Positions 16,123-25,771 of a stretch of DNA of 42,571 nucleotides are shown piece after piece. The notes beneath the pieces were generated by a model. It saw only the letters and a program-made list of their open reading frames with translations. It made no database searches and was not told where the DNA came from. Position 1 is the stretch's first letter. Every line of letters begins with the position of its first letter. Source of the stretch: an uncultured SAR116 cluster alpha proteobacterium (GTDB lineage Bacteria > Pseudomonadota > Alphaproteobacteria > Puniceispirillales > Puniceispirillaceae); assembly GCA_902573725.1 (NCBI GenBank), contig CACGLE010000011.1:1-42571 (forward strand). The letters are read 5' to 3'. The position numbers and the translations under genes are program-made.

Positions 16123-17136
16123 ATGCAAATAAGAGACTACATTATCCGTAGATTGATGATTTTACCAATCTTAATCATTGGAACTTCAATTATTGTTTTT
16201 GCGCTTACACGCATTGGGGGCTCACCAATTGGTATATACCTATCCCACGAAATGAGTCCGGCAGAGGTGCAAGAAATGAAAGAGCGCTTTCATTTGGATA
16301 AGCCAGTTCCAGTTCAATATTTTTACTGGATAAAGGGAGTTTCGCAGGGTGATCTTGGATGGTCTGGAGTTGCCTCCGCTCCAGTTGTTGACGTCTTTCC
16401 TAAAAAATTTGCGGCAACTATGGAACTAGCGATTGCAGCAGGCATTGTTGCTGTATCTCTTGGAATAGCTATGGGGACGTTTGCCGGTGCGAGACGGAAC
16501 AAAATATCTGACCACATAATTAGAGTGGTATCTGTCAGTGGAGCCAGTATGCCCCTTTTTTGGTTTGCGATCTTATTGTTGATTATATTCTGGGTGTGGC
16601 TGGGTTGGTTCCCGATTGGGAGAAGTGACCCGAATTTATTTGAGGCAATACCGCATCCAACCGGTTTCTATACCATTGATGCTCTGTTAGCTGGTAATTT
16701 TTCTGCGTTTAGAGATGCGATTTGGCATTTAATTTTGCCTGCGGTAGCTTTGGGCTACGGAGCGACCGCAATTATTGCAAGAATGATGCGTTCGTCACTG
16801 ATCGAGGAATTGCAAGAAGATTATGTTGACGCTGCAAAAGCTAAGGGTTTAGCAGAAAGGGTGGTGTTAAAAAAACATGCGCGTCGTAACGCCCTCGTTC
16901 CAACGGTTACGGTTATAGGATTGACTTTTGGTTTTCTATTGCAAGGAACGGTTGTAGCAGAAATTATATTCAGGTGGCCGGGTCTCGGACGCTGGATGGC
17001 TTCAGCCGTTCTTAGAGGTGACCAAGCCACGATAATGACTTATGTGATGTTTACCAGTATCTTATTTCTTTTTGTTAACTTAGTTGTAGATATAATATAT
17101 GCGTATCTAGACCGCCGGGTAGTTCTCGGAGATTAA
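16123..17136 (+). CDS. ABC transporter permease, DppB-type
   Basis: A 337-residue inner-membrane permease with about six membrane segments. It has the classic DppB opening YIIRRLMILPILIIGTSIIVF and a periplasmic segment with EMKERFHLDKPVPVQYFYW and GDLGWS. The cytoplasmic coupling motif follows in the ELQEDYVDAAKAKGLAE stretch. It pairs with the next gene to form the channel. The stop is followed after one base by the ATG of the second permease gene. Confidence 0.93.
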   Translation: MQIRDYIIRRLMILPILIIGTSIIVFALTRIGGSPIGIYLSHEMSPAEVQEMKERFHLDKPVPVQYFYWIKGVSQGDLGWSGVASAPVVDVFPKKFAATMELAIAAGIVAVSLGIAMGTFAGARRNKISDHIIRVVSVSGASMPLFWFAILLLIIFWVWLGWFPIGRSDPNLFEAIPHPTGFYTIDALLAGNFSAFRDAIWHLILPAVALGYGATAIIARMMRSSLIEELQEDYVDAAKAKGLAERVVLKKHARRNALVPTVTVIGLTFGFLLQGTVVAEIIFRWPGLGRWMASAVLRGDQATIMTYVMFTSILFLFVNLVVDIIYAYLDRRVVLGD

Positions 17137-17137
17137 G

Positions 17138-18070
17138 ATGAAAAAAAACGCTCAAAATGCAGGGATTGATGAAGTCAATTTTAATGACTCTGCTTTCAAG
17201 GTTCGTCTCAAACGCAATTTAGAAATATTAAGTAATGTCCTTGCTAATCCAACAACTGTATTAGGATTAATCATCGTTATTTTAATGTTGGCGATGGCTA
17301 TTTTTGCACCGGTAATTACCGAGCCGAATACTCCCGACCCTTACCAAATGCCAAGAGATTGGAAAGCGGCGCGCTCTGCTCCGCTCACACCAGGGCATAT
17401 ACTTGGGACTACAAATAGAGGTGGAGATGTATTTTACGGGGTCGTATGGGGTGCTAGAACCTCATTAAAATTATCAATACTTGTTGTAACACTTACTGTA
17501 GTTCTGGGAGTTATAATAGGAAGCGTTGCTGGAATAGTTGGAGGAAAAGTAGACGAAATTTTAATGCGAATTGTTGACGTTTTTTTATCAATACCAGAAC
17601 TAATCTTTGCATTAGCTATCGCTGCTATTCTTGGTCCGTCTTTTACCAACATTATATTGGCATTAGTAATAGTTTTTTGGGTGAAATATGCTCGAATTAT
17701 GCGTGCTCAAGTTATCAGAATTAAACAAAGAGAATATGTGGATGCAGCAAAAATAATGGGTGCTTCCAAATTGCAGATCTATCTAAAGGATATTTTGCCA
17801 AACTCATTTAGTCCAGTCATGGTGCAAGCCACCTTAGATATGGGAAATATCGTTCTTGTAGGTGCTACATTATCTTTTATTGGTTTGTCAGAAGCGGGTA
17901 TTGCTGAATGGGGAGTGCTAGTTTCTGAGGGACAGGCTGGAATTTCAGCTGGGAGATGGTGGGCATCTACATTTCCTGGTTTAATGGTATTTTTATGGGC
18001 GCTAGCATTTAATTTAGTTGGAGATGGTCTGCGTGATGTTTTAGACCCGAGGACTGAGACAAAGAGGTAA
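17138..18070 (+). CDS. ABC transporter permease, DppC-type
   Basis: A 310-residue inner-membrane permease. A cytoplasmic N-terminal tail leads to helix LGLIIVILMLAMAIFAPVIT. The family features HILGTTNRGGDVFYGVVWGARTS and the EAA-like loop REYVDAAKIMGASKLQIYLKD are present. It forms the heterodimeric channel with the DppB-type protein. The ATPase gene begins two bases after its stop, with AGAGG inside the last codons, so translation is coupled. Confidence 0.93.
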   Translation: MKKNAQNAGIDEVNFNDSAFKVRLKRNLEILSNVLANPTTVLGLIIVILMLAMAIFAPVITEPNTPDPYQMPRDWKAARSAPLTPGHILGTTNRGGDVFYGVVWGARTSLKLSILVVTLTVVLGVIIGSVAGIVGGKVDEILMRIVDVFLSIPELIFALAIAAILGPSFTNIILALVIVFWVKYARIMRAQVIRIKQREYVDAAKIMGASKLQIYLKDILPNSFSPVMVQATLDMGNIVLVGATLSFIGLSEAGIAEWGVLVSEGQAGISAGRWWASTFPGLMVFLWALAFNLVGDGLRDVLDPRTETKR

Positions 18071-18072
18071 TT

Positions 18073-19257
18073 ATGTCACCGGATAATTTAGATATACAAA
18101 ATTCTTTGGATAAAGATTTAATTGCATCAGTGACTGATTTGAAAGTCTATTTTGAATCAAAGCAAGGAATGGTCCACTCTGTAGACGGTGTAAGCTTTGA
18201 CATTGTTGACGGTGAAATGATGGGACTAGTAGGCGAAACAGGCTGTGGAAAAAGTGTAACTGCTCGTACATTTATGCAATTAGTGCAATCACCACCTGGT
18301 GTGCTTGCAGGTGGTAATATTAAATTTAGAAGCAAAAATATCAAGAATGGTTCTCAAGTTATAGATTTATTAGATTTGTCAGAGAATCAAATAAGAGAAT
18401 TACGTGGTGAGCGTATCGCTATGATTTTCCAAGATCCAGGTAAAGCACTCAATCCTGGTCTAACCATTCGCACACAGGTAGCTGAGGTTTTTCAGGAACA
18501 CCGGGAAAATGATGTTTTAGAAAAAGCTGGACTTAAAAATAAATTATCGGGTGTAACGGAATATTTTGTAAAAAAATATATTAAACAGGAAGCAGGTTTT
18601 CTAGTAACAACATTATTCAAAATACCTCCATTAAGTACCTATAAAAAGAAGATTGATAGCGGCATAAATCGATTGGTTGCAGAAGCATTAGAGGAAACTC
18701 AAATCCCTAACCCTACCAAGGTTATGGAACGGTATCCTCATGAACTCTCTGGCGGAATGAAGCAACGTGTAATGATTGCTCAAGCAATCGCTTGCAATCC
18801 AGATTTGCTTATTGCAGACGAACCTACTACTGCATTAGATGTTACAGTCCAAGCGAGGGTACTTGACCTTATTAAAGAATTACAAAAAAGACATAAAACC
18901 TCAGTTCTCTACATAAGCCACGACTTATCATTGGTGAGAAGAATATGTGATAGAATTGCAGTTATGTATGCGGGGCAAATAGTAGAAACTGGGGATGCAG
19001 AGACTATTTTTAATCAACCAAAACATCCTTACACACAAGGTCTGATTAATGCTTTACCCTCAATGAGCCATGAGCGAGGAAAACTGGAAGCAATAGAAGG
19101 AATAGTTCCAGAGCTAATAGAACCAGAACCTGGTTGTCGATTTGTAAGCAGATGTATGCGAAGAAAGGCAAACTGTGAAGAAATTGACCCAAAATTAAAG
19201 CCAATATCTGAAGTAAATAAATCGCACAAAGTCGCTTGTCTACTCTACGAGGCTTAA
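18073..19257 (+). CDS. ABC transporter ATP-binding protein, DppD-type, with insertion
   Basis: A 394-residue ATPase. Walker A GETGCGKS at 54-61, Q-loop Gln120, signature LSGGM at 225-229, Walker B LLIADEP at 245-251 and switch His283 are intact. The C-terminal oligopeptide-transporter domain carries Cys355, Cys361, Cys368 and Cys389, matching the Cys pattern that binds a [4Fe-4S] cluster in some Dpp ATPases. Odd: about 55 residues (roughly 145-200, partly hydrophobic around AGFLVTTLFKIPPLS) are inserted between Q-loop and signature compared with E. coli DppD, within the helical subdomain that contacts the permease. Confidence 0.92.
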   Translation: MSPDNLDIQNSLDKDLIASVTDLKVYFESKQGMVHSVDGVSFDIVDGEMMGLVGETGCGKSVTARTFMQLVQSPPGVLAGGNIKFRSKNIKNGSQVIDLLDLSENQIRELRGERIAMIFQDPGKALNPGLTIRTQVAEVFQEHRENDVLEKAGLKNKLSGVTEYFVKKYIKQEAGFLVTTLFKIPPLSTYKKKIDSGINRLVAEALEETQIPNPTKVMERYPHELSGGMKQRVMIAQAIACNPDLLIADEPTTALDVTVQARVLDLIKELQKRHKTSVLYISHDLSLVRRICDRIAVMYAGQIVETGDAETIFNQPKHPYTQGLINALPSMSHERGKLEAIEGIVPELIEPEPGCRFVSRCMRRKANCEEIDPKLKPISEVNKSHKVACLLYEA

Positions 19258-19319
19258 CAATTTATTTTATAAACATATGCAAAAAAATAAGATAGATAAT
19301 ACTTTAAGGAAATTTAACA

Positions 19320-20621
19320 GTGTCCAACTCTAAAAATACTATTTTAAGTCTCAGAAATGTGAAAAAGCATTTTCCGATTAAAGAGGGCGTGTTTCAAAAT
19401 GTTGTTGGTCAGGTGCATGCTGTTGACGGTGTTAGCTTTGATATAGGTGCTGGAGAAACGGTTGGTTTAGTTGGAGAAAGTGGATGCGGAAAAACAACAA
19501 TTGGTAGATGTGTATCAGGCCTTGAGCCGTTGACTGATGGTGATATCTTTTTTGATTTGACGCCAGAAAAGTTAGTTGCATTGGAGGACTTCGAAAAACA
19601 TCAATCTGAAATTAAAAATAAATACCTTATTGATGAAATACAATCTACTTCAAACATAAGCAAGATTGAAGGGGATGACTTTTATAATTATAGAAGAAAT
19701 TGTCAGATGGTATTTCAGGACTCTTTTTCTTCTTTATCTCCCCGTCAATTGGTGAGTGATATAGTGTCTCGTCCTTTGAAAATACATAAAGTTTGTGCAG
19801 ATAATGAATTGATACCACGTACGATTGAATTGTTGGAGCAGGTTGGTCTCGGAAAACAGCACTTATATCGATTTCCACATCAATTCTCTGGTGGCCAGCG
19901 TCAGCGTATTTCTATAGCGAGAGCGCTAGCTCTTGACCCTAAGTTAATAGTCCTAGACGAACCCACCAGTGCTTTAGATGTCTCGGTTCAAGCTCAAATC
20001 TTAAATCTTTTACATGATCTTCAGAAACAACGCGGGCTTTCATATCTTTTCATTACTCATAATTTGTCTGTTATAAGGCATATGGCAGACAAAATAGTAG
20101 TCATGTACCTTGGAAAGGTCGTAGAGGCCGGAAAAACTGAAGATATTTTTGCTAATCCTCAACACCCCTATACTAAGGCGCTTCTTGCAGCTAGTCCAGA
20201 TTTATCAGAAGATGTTATGTCAGATATGGCTGCTTTGGATGGTCCGATACCGGATCCAGCGCGTCCACCACAAGGATGCAGTTTTCGAACACGATGTCCT
20301 GTTTCTCGAACCGAGTGTGGTTGGGAGGTTGATGATATTATAAGACGTTTGGAACACCATGAGACCCTGATAGACTCAATTAAATCTGTTCATCAGCCTG
20401 ATGCATTTAATGCTAAACTTACATTTGAAACATCTTTTTCAGCAATTGAGCTAAAAGATGCGATTGGTACGAACGATATTCCTAAACAGATGAGAAAAGC
20501 GATAAAGAAAATTGAGGTCGATGGAAATGATGTGAACATTTCCTTTGACCCTGTCCAGACCGTGCCGTTAGTGCAAAGTGACAATGGGTCCCTTTCAAGG
20601 TGTGTATTAGCAAATAAATAA
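19320..20621 (+). CDS. ABC transporter ATP-binding protein, DppF-type, with insertion and C-terminal extension
   Basis: A 433-residue ATPase. Walker A GESGCGKT at 52-59, Q-loop Gln133, signature FSGGQ at 189-193, Walker B LIVLDEP at 209-215 and switch His247 are intact. Cys320, Cys326 and Cys333 lie in the C-terminal domain, with Cys428 near the end. Odd: about 35 extra acidic residues (82-120) precede the Q-loop, and about 80 residues extend past the usual end. The GTG start is supported by AAGGAAA. It is the last gene of the importer operon, 62 bases after the DppD-type gene. Confidence 0.92.
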   Translation: MSNSKNTILSLRNVKKHFPIKEGVFQNVVGQVHAVDGVSFDIGAGETVGLVGESGCGKTTIGRCVSGLEPLTDGDIFFDLTPEKLVALEDFEKHQSEIKNKYLIDEIQSTSNISKIEGDDFYNYRRNCQMVFQDSFSSLSPRQLVSDIVSRPLKIHKVCADNELIPRTIELLEQVGLGKQHLYRFPHQFSGGQRQRISIARALALDPKLIVLDEPTSALDVSVQAQILNLLHDLQKQRGLSYLFITHNLSVIRHMADKIVVMYLGKVVEAGKTEDIFANPQHPYTKALLAASPDLSEDVMSDMAALDGPIPDPARPPQGCSFRTRCPVSRTECGWEVDDIIRRLEHHETLIDSIKSVHQPDAFNAKLTFETSFSAIELKDAIGTNDIPKQMRKAIKKIEVDGNDVNISFDPVQTVPLVQSDNGSLSRCVLANK

Positions 20622-20660
20622 AAACCAGAGGATAAAAACAAATTTTTTGGCAACAATTTA

Positions 20661-21680
20661 TCAAACGTAAAATAGATCTATTTCCTGTCCGTTTCTATTG
20701 ATGGTATCTTTTTTTACTTTGTTTTGTTTGGAAAGATGATTTAAATGAGCTCTAGACTCACCTGCTGCAAAAAATAATTCGTGGCTTTCAAAACGCTTAT
20801 TGAATAATAAGTCTATTCCATCACTTACTGATAACGGTTTTTTTTGTGCATTGGATAATAAGATTTCTAATCGTTGATTATGATGCCTAATTAAATCAAG
20901 TGCTCTTAGATTGCCATTTTTAAATGGCCAATCATGGCCTGGATAAATTCTTATTTCAGGGTCAAGAGTTGTCATATCTTCTAGATATTCTAAGTAATCG
21001 CCTAGAACATCTTTGTCTATATCTCTAATATCTGCTGATATATTGGGTGAGATTCTTGGTAGCAGAAAATCTGTTGGTAAAAAGAGTTTATCACGTTCAT
21101 TAATAAAGGAAATCTGACCAGAACTGTGCCCACTGTCAATTCTGCATCGCCAATCACTTGAGGTACCTTGTATAGTATCCTCTAAAGAAAAATTATTGAA
21201 ATCTGGTAATTCGGGAACATAACGTTTATATCTAGAAGAGTCATTTCGGCCAAGTTCGATCTCTTCTAACGGAAGACCATATTTTGAGTAAATAGACACT
21301 AAGAGGTCTGAAAATTCAGAGAATGACATATTAAAGATAAACTGAGCATGTTTCATTTCTGCTCTAGAAATATAGCATTTTGCCCCAGTCATGTCTGCCA
21401 ATTCAGCTGCGAACCCTATGTGATCAACATGATGGTGAGTTATGATAATTTTATCTATAGGTTTTGTAGAAAGCAAACCACTTAAGAGGGACTTCCAATA
21501 TTTTTTAGTTTCCTCTCCATAAATGCCGGCGTCAACAATCACCCACCCGTCTTTTGTGTCTATTATAAATAGATTAATATGATTCAGTCGAAATGGAAGT
21601 GGAAGCCTACCCCAATATAAATCTGAGCTAAGTTTTACAAGTTTGTTTTGTTGGGGTAATTCTATTGGTAGCCGTTTCAT
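20661..21680 (-). CDS. MBL-fold metallo-hydrolase
   Basis: A 339-residue metallo-beta-lactamase-fold protein. The zinc signature THHHVDHIG at 81-89 gives the HxHxDH pattern (His82, His84, Asp86, His87). A further ligand lies in RIDSGHSSGQISF, and IYPGHDWPF supplies the last His. The C-terminal helical tail (from about 255) resembles LACTB2/glyoxalase II-like hydrolases that cleave thioesters or lactones. It is divergent from the acyl-CoA dehydrogenase gene across 135 bases. Its placement beside CoA-thioester enzymes suggests a thioesterase-like role, but this is inference. Confidence 0.85.
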   Translation of the reverse strand: MKRLPIELPQQNKLVKLSSDLYWGRLPLPFRLNHINLFIIDTKDGWVIVDAGIYGEETKKYWKSLLSGLLSTKPIDKIIITHHHVDHIGFAAELADMTGAKCYISRAEMKHAQFIFNMSFSEFSDLLVSIYSKYGLPLEEIELGRNDSSRYKRYVPELPDFNNFSLEDTIQGTSSDWRCRIDSGHSSGQISFINERDKLFLPTDFLLPRISPNISADIRDIDKDVLGDYLEYLEDMTTLDPEIRIYPGHDWPFKNGNLRALDLIRHHNQRLEILLSNAQKKPLSVSDGIDLLFNKRFESHELFFAAGESRAHLNHLSKQNKVKKDTINRNGQEIDLFYV

Positions 21681-21732
21681 TATTTAATCTAACTTGCGGA
21701 AAACAAAAAAAGTATAAATTTTATATTTTGAA

Positions 21733-21761
21733 ATGCTAAGGATCAAAGATGACTGCGTCAA
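21733..21761 (-). promoter_or_regulatory. Candidate sigma-70 promoter for the MBL-fold gene
   Basis: Seen on the minus strand: TTGACG (21761-21756) as a -35 element, a 17-base spacer, then TAGCAT (21738-21733) as a weak -10. It would give a leader of about 45 bases before the gene starting at 21680. Only four of six -10 bases match consensus. Confidence 0.35.
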
Positions 21762-21815
21762 TTACCACTTTTATGATATAAGAATTAAAGACAGAGTTAA
21801 AAAGGTTAATTTGAA

Positions 21816-23597
21816 ATGTATACCCCACCCATTCAGGATCAAAAATTCGTTTTAGAATATTTAATTGGCTTTGATTCAATAGTTCAACAACTGAGCATGA
21901 ACGGCCAGAATACGGAGGAAATAGATAAAGACCTTATTTGGTCAATTTTGGATGAAGCTGGGAAATTTGCCAGCACTGTTTTAGCTCCAATTAACCACAC
22001 AGGTGACCAACAAAATTCTACAATTACCGAAGAGGGATACGTAAGAACTCCTGATGGTTTTAAAGAAGCTTATAGGGCCATGTGTGAAGCAGGTTGGACA
22101 ACATTAGAGGCAAAAAGTGAGTGGGGTGGTCAGCAAATGCCCATGAGTGTAAGTGCAGCAGTATGTGAAATGTGGCATTCTGCAAATATGAGCTTTGCGC
22201 TTTGTCATCTTTTAAGTCAAGGACAAATATATGCTCTTCAGAAATCTGCATCACAAGAACAGAAGGAAACGTATTTGCCTAATCTTGTTTCTGGAAAATG
22301 GACAGGAACAATGAATTTAACAGAACCACAAGCTGGGACAGATTTATCAAAAATTAGAACGAAAGCAGTCCGAGAAGGGGACCACTATAAAATTTCTGGT
22401 CAGAAAATTTATATTACTTATGGTGAGCATGATATGGCGGAAAACATAATTCATCTAGTGCTTGCAAGAACACCAAATGCACCAGAGGGTATTCAAGGAA
22501 TTTCACTATTTATTGTTCCTAAAATTTTATTGAAGAATGATGGTGGTCTCGATAAGCCAAATGACATTAGGTGCATTTCTATTGAGAAAAAACTTGGAAT
22601 AAAAGGCTCGCCAACGGCTGTTCTGCAATATGGTGACAATGGTGGCGCTATTGGTTATTTGGTCGGAGAAGAGAACAAAGGTCTGGAGATAATGTTTGGT
22701 ATGATGAACCATGCCCGATTTAGTGTTGGTCTGCAAGGATTAGCGATTGCGGAGAGGGCGTATCAGAAAGCGGTCCTTTATGCAGAAACGCGAGTACAAG
22801 GCATTCCTATCGCAGCAGAAAAAGGCACACCAATTAATCAGCATCCAGATGTTTTGAGATTATTATCTATAATGAGGTCTGAAATAGATGCAATGAGGGC
22901 ACTAATTTTTACAGGTGCGAATGCAATGGATATAGCGGATAATTGTGCGAAGGAAGTTTTTGAAAATGAGCAGAAAAGAGCTTCTGTTTTGATACCGATT
23001 ATCAAGGGCTGGATAACTGAGCTCTCTGTTTTGCATTGCTCAAGTGGTCTGCAAATTCACGGAGGTATGGGGTTTATTGAAGAAACAGGCGCTGCACAAT
23101 ATTTCCGTGACTCAAGAATCTTACCTATCTATGAGGGCACAACTGCTATTCAGGCAAATGATTTGATGTTTCGCAAAACCATAAGAGACGAGGGTCAGAC
23201 AATTCGTTTTCTTATAGAAGAAATAGAAAAAGAAATGGAAGTAGTAGATGATAATTTTTCAAAGCCTATGTCCAATGCAATTGCAGACGTTATTTCTACT
23301 TTAGAAACATTATTATCAAAAGCCAATGATTCACGATATCTAGCCGCTAACGGAGTAAATTGGTTAATGCAGCTTGGATATTTTTGTGGTGGATGGATGG
23401 CTGTTAAATCAGCGGATAGGGCAATAAAAAATGCTACGAGACTGCCAGATGATTTTGTTAAGTCGAAAATAATATGTGCGGAAATTTATCTCCAGCATAG
23501 TTTGCCTCATGTTAGAACCTATTCTAACGTAATAAATCATGAAGATAATTCGATTTTAAATATGGATGTTAACTGGCTGCATCGCCGAACTGCATAA
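21816..23597 (+). CDS. dmdC: Acyl-CoA dehydrogenase, 3-methylmercaptopropionyl-CoA dehydrogenase (DmdC)-type
   Basis: A 593-residue FAD enzyme of the long DmdC-type. It has an extra N-terminal helical region before the ACAD core (MYTPPIQDQKFVLE is typical) and an extra C-terminal domain after it. The core has MNLTEPQAGTDLSKIRTKA for FAD binding, and the catalytic base is Glu440 in YEGTTAIQAN. Family members oxidise 3-methylthiopropionyl-CoA to methylthioacryloyl-CoA, or other short acyl-CoAs. It heads an operon with MetY, an alpha/beta hydrolase and a FadN-like fusion. The length and extra domains fit DmdC well, but by eye a general acyl-CoA substrate cannot be excluded. Confidence 0.75.
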   Translation: MYTPPIQDQKFVLEYLIGFDSIVQQLSMNGQNTEEIDKDLIWSILDEAGKFASTVLAPINHTGDQQNSTITEEGYVRTPDGFKEAYRAMCEAGWTTLEAKSEWGGQQMPMSVSAAVCEMWHSANMSFALCHLLSQGQIYALQKSASQEQKETYLPNLVSGKWTGTMNLTEPQAGTDLSKIRTKAVREGDHYKISGQKIYITYGEHDMAENIIHLVLARTPNAPEGIQGISLFIVPKILLKNDGGLDKPNDIRCISIEKKLGIKGSPTAVLQYGDNGGAIGYLVGEENKGLEIMFGMMNHARFSVGLQGLAIAERAYQKAVLYAETRVQGIPIAAEKGTPINQHPDVLRLLSIMRSEIDAMRALIFTGANAMDIADNCAKEVFENEQKRASVLIPIIKGWITELSVLHCSSGLQIHGGMGFIEETGAAQYFRDSRILPIYEGTTAIQANDLMFRKTIRDEGQTIRFLIEEIEKEMEVVDDNFSKPMSNAIADVISTLETLLSKANDSRYLAANGVNWLMQLGYFCGGWMAVKSADRAIKNATRLPDDFVKSKIICAEIYLQHSLPHVRTYSNVINHEDNSILNMDVNWLHRRTA

Positions 23598-23640
23598 AAC
23601 TTCATGTTAGAAATAAATATTTAAATTAAGGGGCAATCCA

Positions 23641-24930
23641 TTGAGTAAAAAATATAATTTCGACACACTTAGTCTGCATGCAGGTCAAACACCTGATGAG
23701 GAGTTTGGCTCAAGGGCAGTTCCAATTCATCAAACCACTTCTTATGTTTTTCGTGATACGCGCCATGCTGCTGCCCTTTATAATATGGAGATTGGTGGAC
23801 ATTTATATTCTCGAATATCAAATCCCACTGTTGCTGTTTTAGAACAACGTGTTGCCGCTTTAGATGATGCAGTTGCGGCAACGGCTACAAGTTCTGGCAT
23901 GGCTGCGTTATTTTCATCAATATTAACAGTTTGTTCAGCTGGTGATCATATCGTTGCTTCTTCTCAACTATACGGCGCGAACGTAAATTTACTGAAATAC
24001 ACGCTTCCACGTTTTGGCATACATACAAGTTTTGTTGACCCAACAAATCATTCTGAGGTCAAATTAGCAATAAAAGAAAATACTAAATTATTCTTTTCTG
24101 AAATTATAGGCAACCCAGGTCTTGTGGTTCTAGATGTTGATGCATTAGCAACTATTTGCAAGGAGCATTCAATCTTATTTATGATTGATGGTACCTTTAA
24201 TACTCCGTATTTAATGGCACCTATCAAAAACGGTGTAAACATAATCATTCATTCTCTTACAAAATGGATGGGTGGACACGGCGTAGCAATTGGTGGAGTA
24301 GTTGTTGATGGTGGAAATTTTGACTGGGGTAGTACAGATAAATTTCCAACCATCTCAGAACCACATTATGCTATGGATGGTATTAATTTTTATGAGGAGT
24401 TCGGTCCGGCCGCTTTTACAGCAAAGTTTCGAGCTGAGGCGATGTATAATTTTGGGCCCTCACTCGCACCAATGAATGCATTTCATATTCTACAGGGTTT
24501 AGAAACCTTGCCTCTTAGGATGCAAAGACATATCGAAAATACTGAAAAATTGCTTAAATTTTTGACAGCTCACGAACAGGTTTCATGGGTTCGTCATCCT
24601 TTTTTACCGGAGCATCCGCAATATAAATTAGCAAAAAAAATTCTTCCAAAGGGAGCTGGATCAATTATTACATTTGGGATAAAGGGTGGGCGTGATGCTG
24701 GTAGAAAATTTATTGAAGCCGTTTCACTATCGTCTCATCTCGCTAATGTCGGTGATGCAAAGACGCTTGTAATTCATCCTGCCAGCACAACTCATTCTCA
24801 TATTGATGCGGATGCTATGAAATCTGCTGGACTTACAGATGATATGATACGTTTATCTGTTGGTTTAGAAGATATATCTGATATTGTTTCGGATTTTGAA
24901 CAAGGACTGAAGGCAGCAAGTAAGCTGTAG
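23641..24930 (+). CDS. metY: O-acetylhomoserine sulfhydrylase / aminocarboxypropyltransferase
   Basis: A 429-residue fold-type I PLP enzyme of the Cys/Met metabolism family. The opening FDTLSLHAGQTPDEEFGSRA and YSRISNPTVAVLEQR are MetY hallmarks. The PLP lysine is Lys208 in HSLTKWMGGHG. The reaction joins O-acetylhomoserine with sulfide, or with methanethiol to give methionine directly. The TTG start is supported by AAGGGG just upstream. Position is striking: it is embedded 43 bases after the DmdC-type gene and 25 bases before a hydrolase gene, not with homoserine acetyltransferase. This favours capture of a released thiol (inference). No SAM riboswitch is visible in the short gap. Confidence 0.9.
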   Translation: MSKKYNFDTLSLHAGQTPDEEFGSRAVPIHQTTSYVFRDTRHAAALYNMEIGGHLYSRISNPTVAVLEQRVAALDDAVAATATSSGMAALFSSILTVCSAGDHIVASSQLYGANVNLLKYTLPRFGIHTSFVDPTNHSEVKLAIKENTKLFFSEIIGNPGLVVLDVDALATICKEHSILFMIDGTFNTPYLMAPIKNGVNIIIHSLTKWMGGHGVAIGGVVVDGGNFDWGSTDKFPTISEPHYAMDGINFYEEFGPAAFTAKFRAEAMYNFGPSLAPMNAFHILQGLETLPLRMQRHIENTEKLLKFLTAHEQVSWVRHPFLPEHPQYKLAKKILPKGAGSIITFGIKGGRDAGRKFIEAVSLSSHLANVGDAKTLVIHPASTTHSHIDADAMKSAGLTDDMIRLSVGLEDISDIVSDFEQGLKAASKL

Positions 24931-24955
24931 TAAATGGATTTATTAGGATGGCTTC

Positions 24956-25744
24956 ATGAAATTAAATTTTAATGATCATTTAACATATTTCTCAACTGGA
25001 GGTAAAAATCCGTCGTCTAAAGGTGAAGCGCTAATTTTCTTGCCAGGGAGCGGTCAGACTCACCTTACCTTTGTTTTACAAACGCGTTTTTTTGCATTTG
25101 AGGGATATTCAATTTATGCCCCTGATTTTCCAGGGCATGGATATTCTCTTGGAAAACCACTGGAAACTATTGAAGAAATGGCAGATTGGGTTGCACAACT
25201 TATGAATCATCTTAAAATTCAGTCAGCCGTATTGGTCGGTCATTCACAAGGTTGCCTTGTTACAATCGCACTTGCTCATAAATATCCTGAATTAGCACAG
25301 AAACTCATTCTAATTGCTGGTGCATTGCAAATCAGAGTTAATGATTATTTATTAGAAAAATCAGAAAGTGCATTATCTGATGCTATATCAATGATGACTG
25401 AATGGGGTCATGGTAAAAATGGTCATTTTTTTTCCCCGTCGCAGCCAGGTCATTCTTTATTGGGTATTGGCAGGGAATTAATGATGTCGAATACTCCAAA
25501 AGCATTAAATGCTGATTTGCGCGCTTGTAATCTGTTTGATGCAACTAATTTTGCCTCAGAACTTGATTTGCCCGTTTTATGTATCTTTGCAAAAAGTGAT
25601 AAAATGATACCAATAAATCTAGGCATTAAAATGGCTCATACTATAAAAGATGCTAAATTTGTTGAGATAGCTAAATCCGGGCATATGATCCCTCTTGAAA
25701 AACCTGATGAAGTAAATTTAGAGATATTAAATTTTATTAAATAA
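24956..25744 (+). CDS. Alpha/beta-fold hydrolase
   Basis: A 262-residue single-domain hydrolase. The catalytic set is Ser97 in VGHSQGC, Asp215 in AKSDKMIP and His243 in SGHMIPLE. The oxyanion region is LPGSGQTHLTF. It is preceded by AGGA and sits between metY and the FadN-like gene in the same operon. It could hydrolyse an ester, thioester or lactone. Given the neighbours, a thioester or methyl-ester substrate is plausible but unproven. Confidence 0.85.
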   Translation: MKLNFNDHLTYFSTGGKNPSSKGEALIFLPGSGQTHLTFVLQTRFFAFEGYSIYAPDFPGHGYSLGKPLETIEEMADWVAQLMNHLKIQSAVLVGHSQGCLVTIALAHKYPELAQKLILIAGALQIRVNDYLLEKSESALSDAISMMTEWGHGKNGHFFSPSQPGHSLLGIGRELMMSNTPKALNADLRACNLFDATNFASELDLPVLCIFAKSDKMIPINLGIKMAHTIKDAKFVEIAKSGHMIPLEKPDEVNLEILNFIK

Positions 25745-25771
25745 AAAAGAAAAATTATTAAAGGCACTATA

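Noticed and set aside
23598-23640. SAM riboswitch before metY
   Set aside because: The gap is only 43 bases and shows no conserved riboswitch elements; the 135-base region before the operon also shows none.
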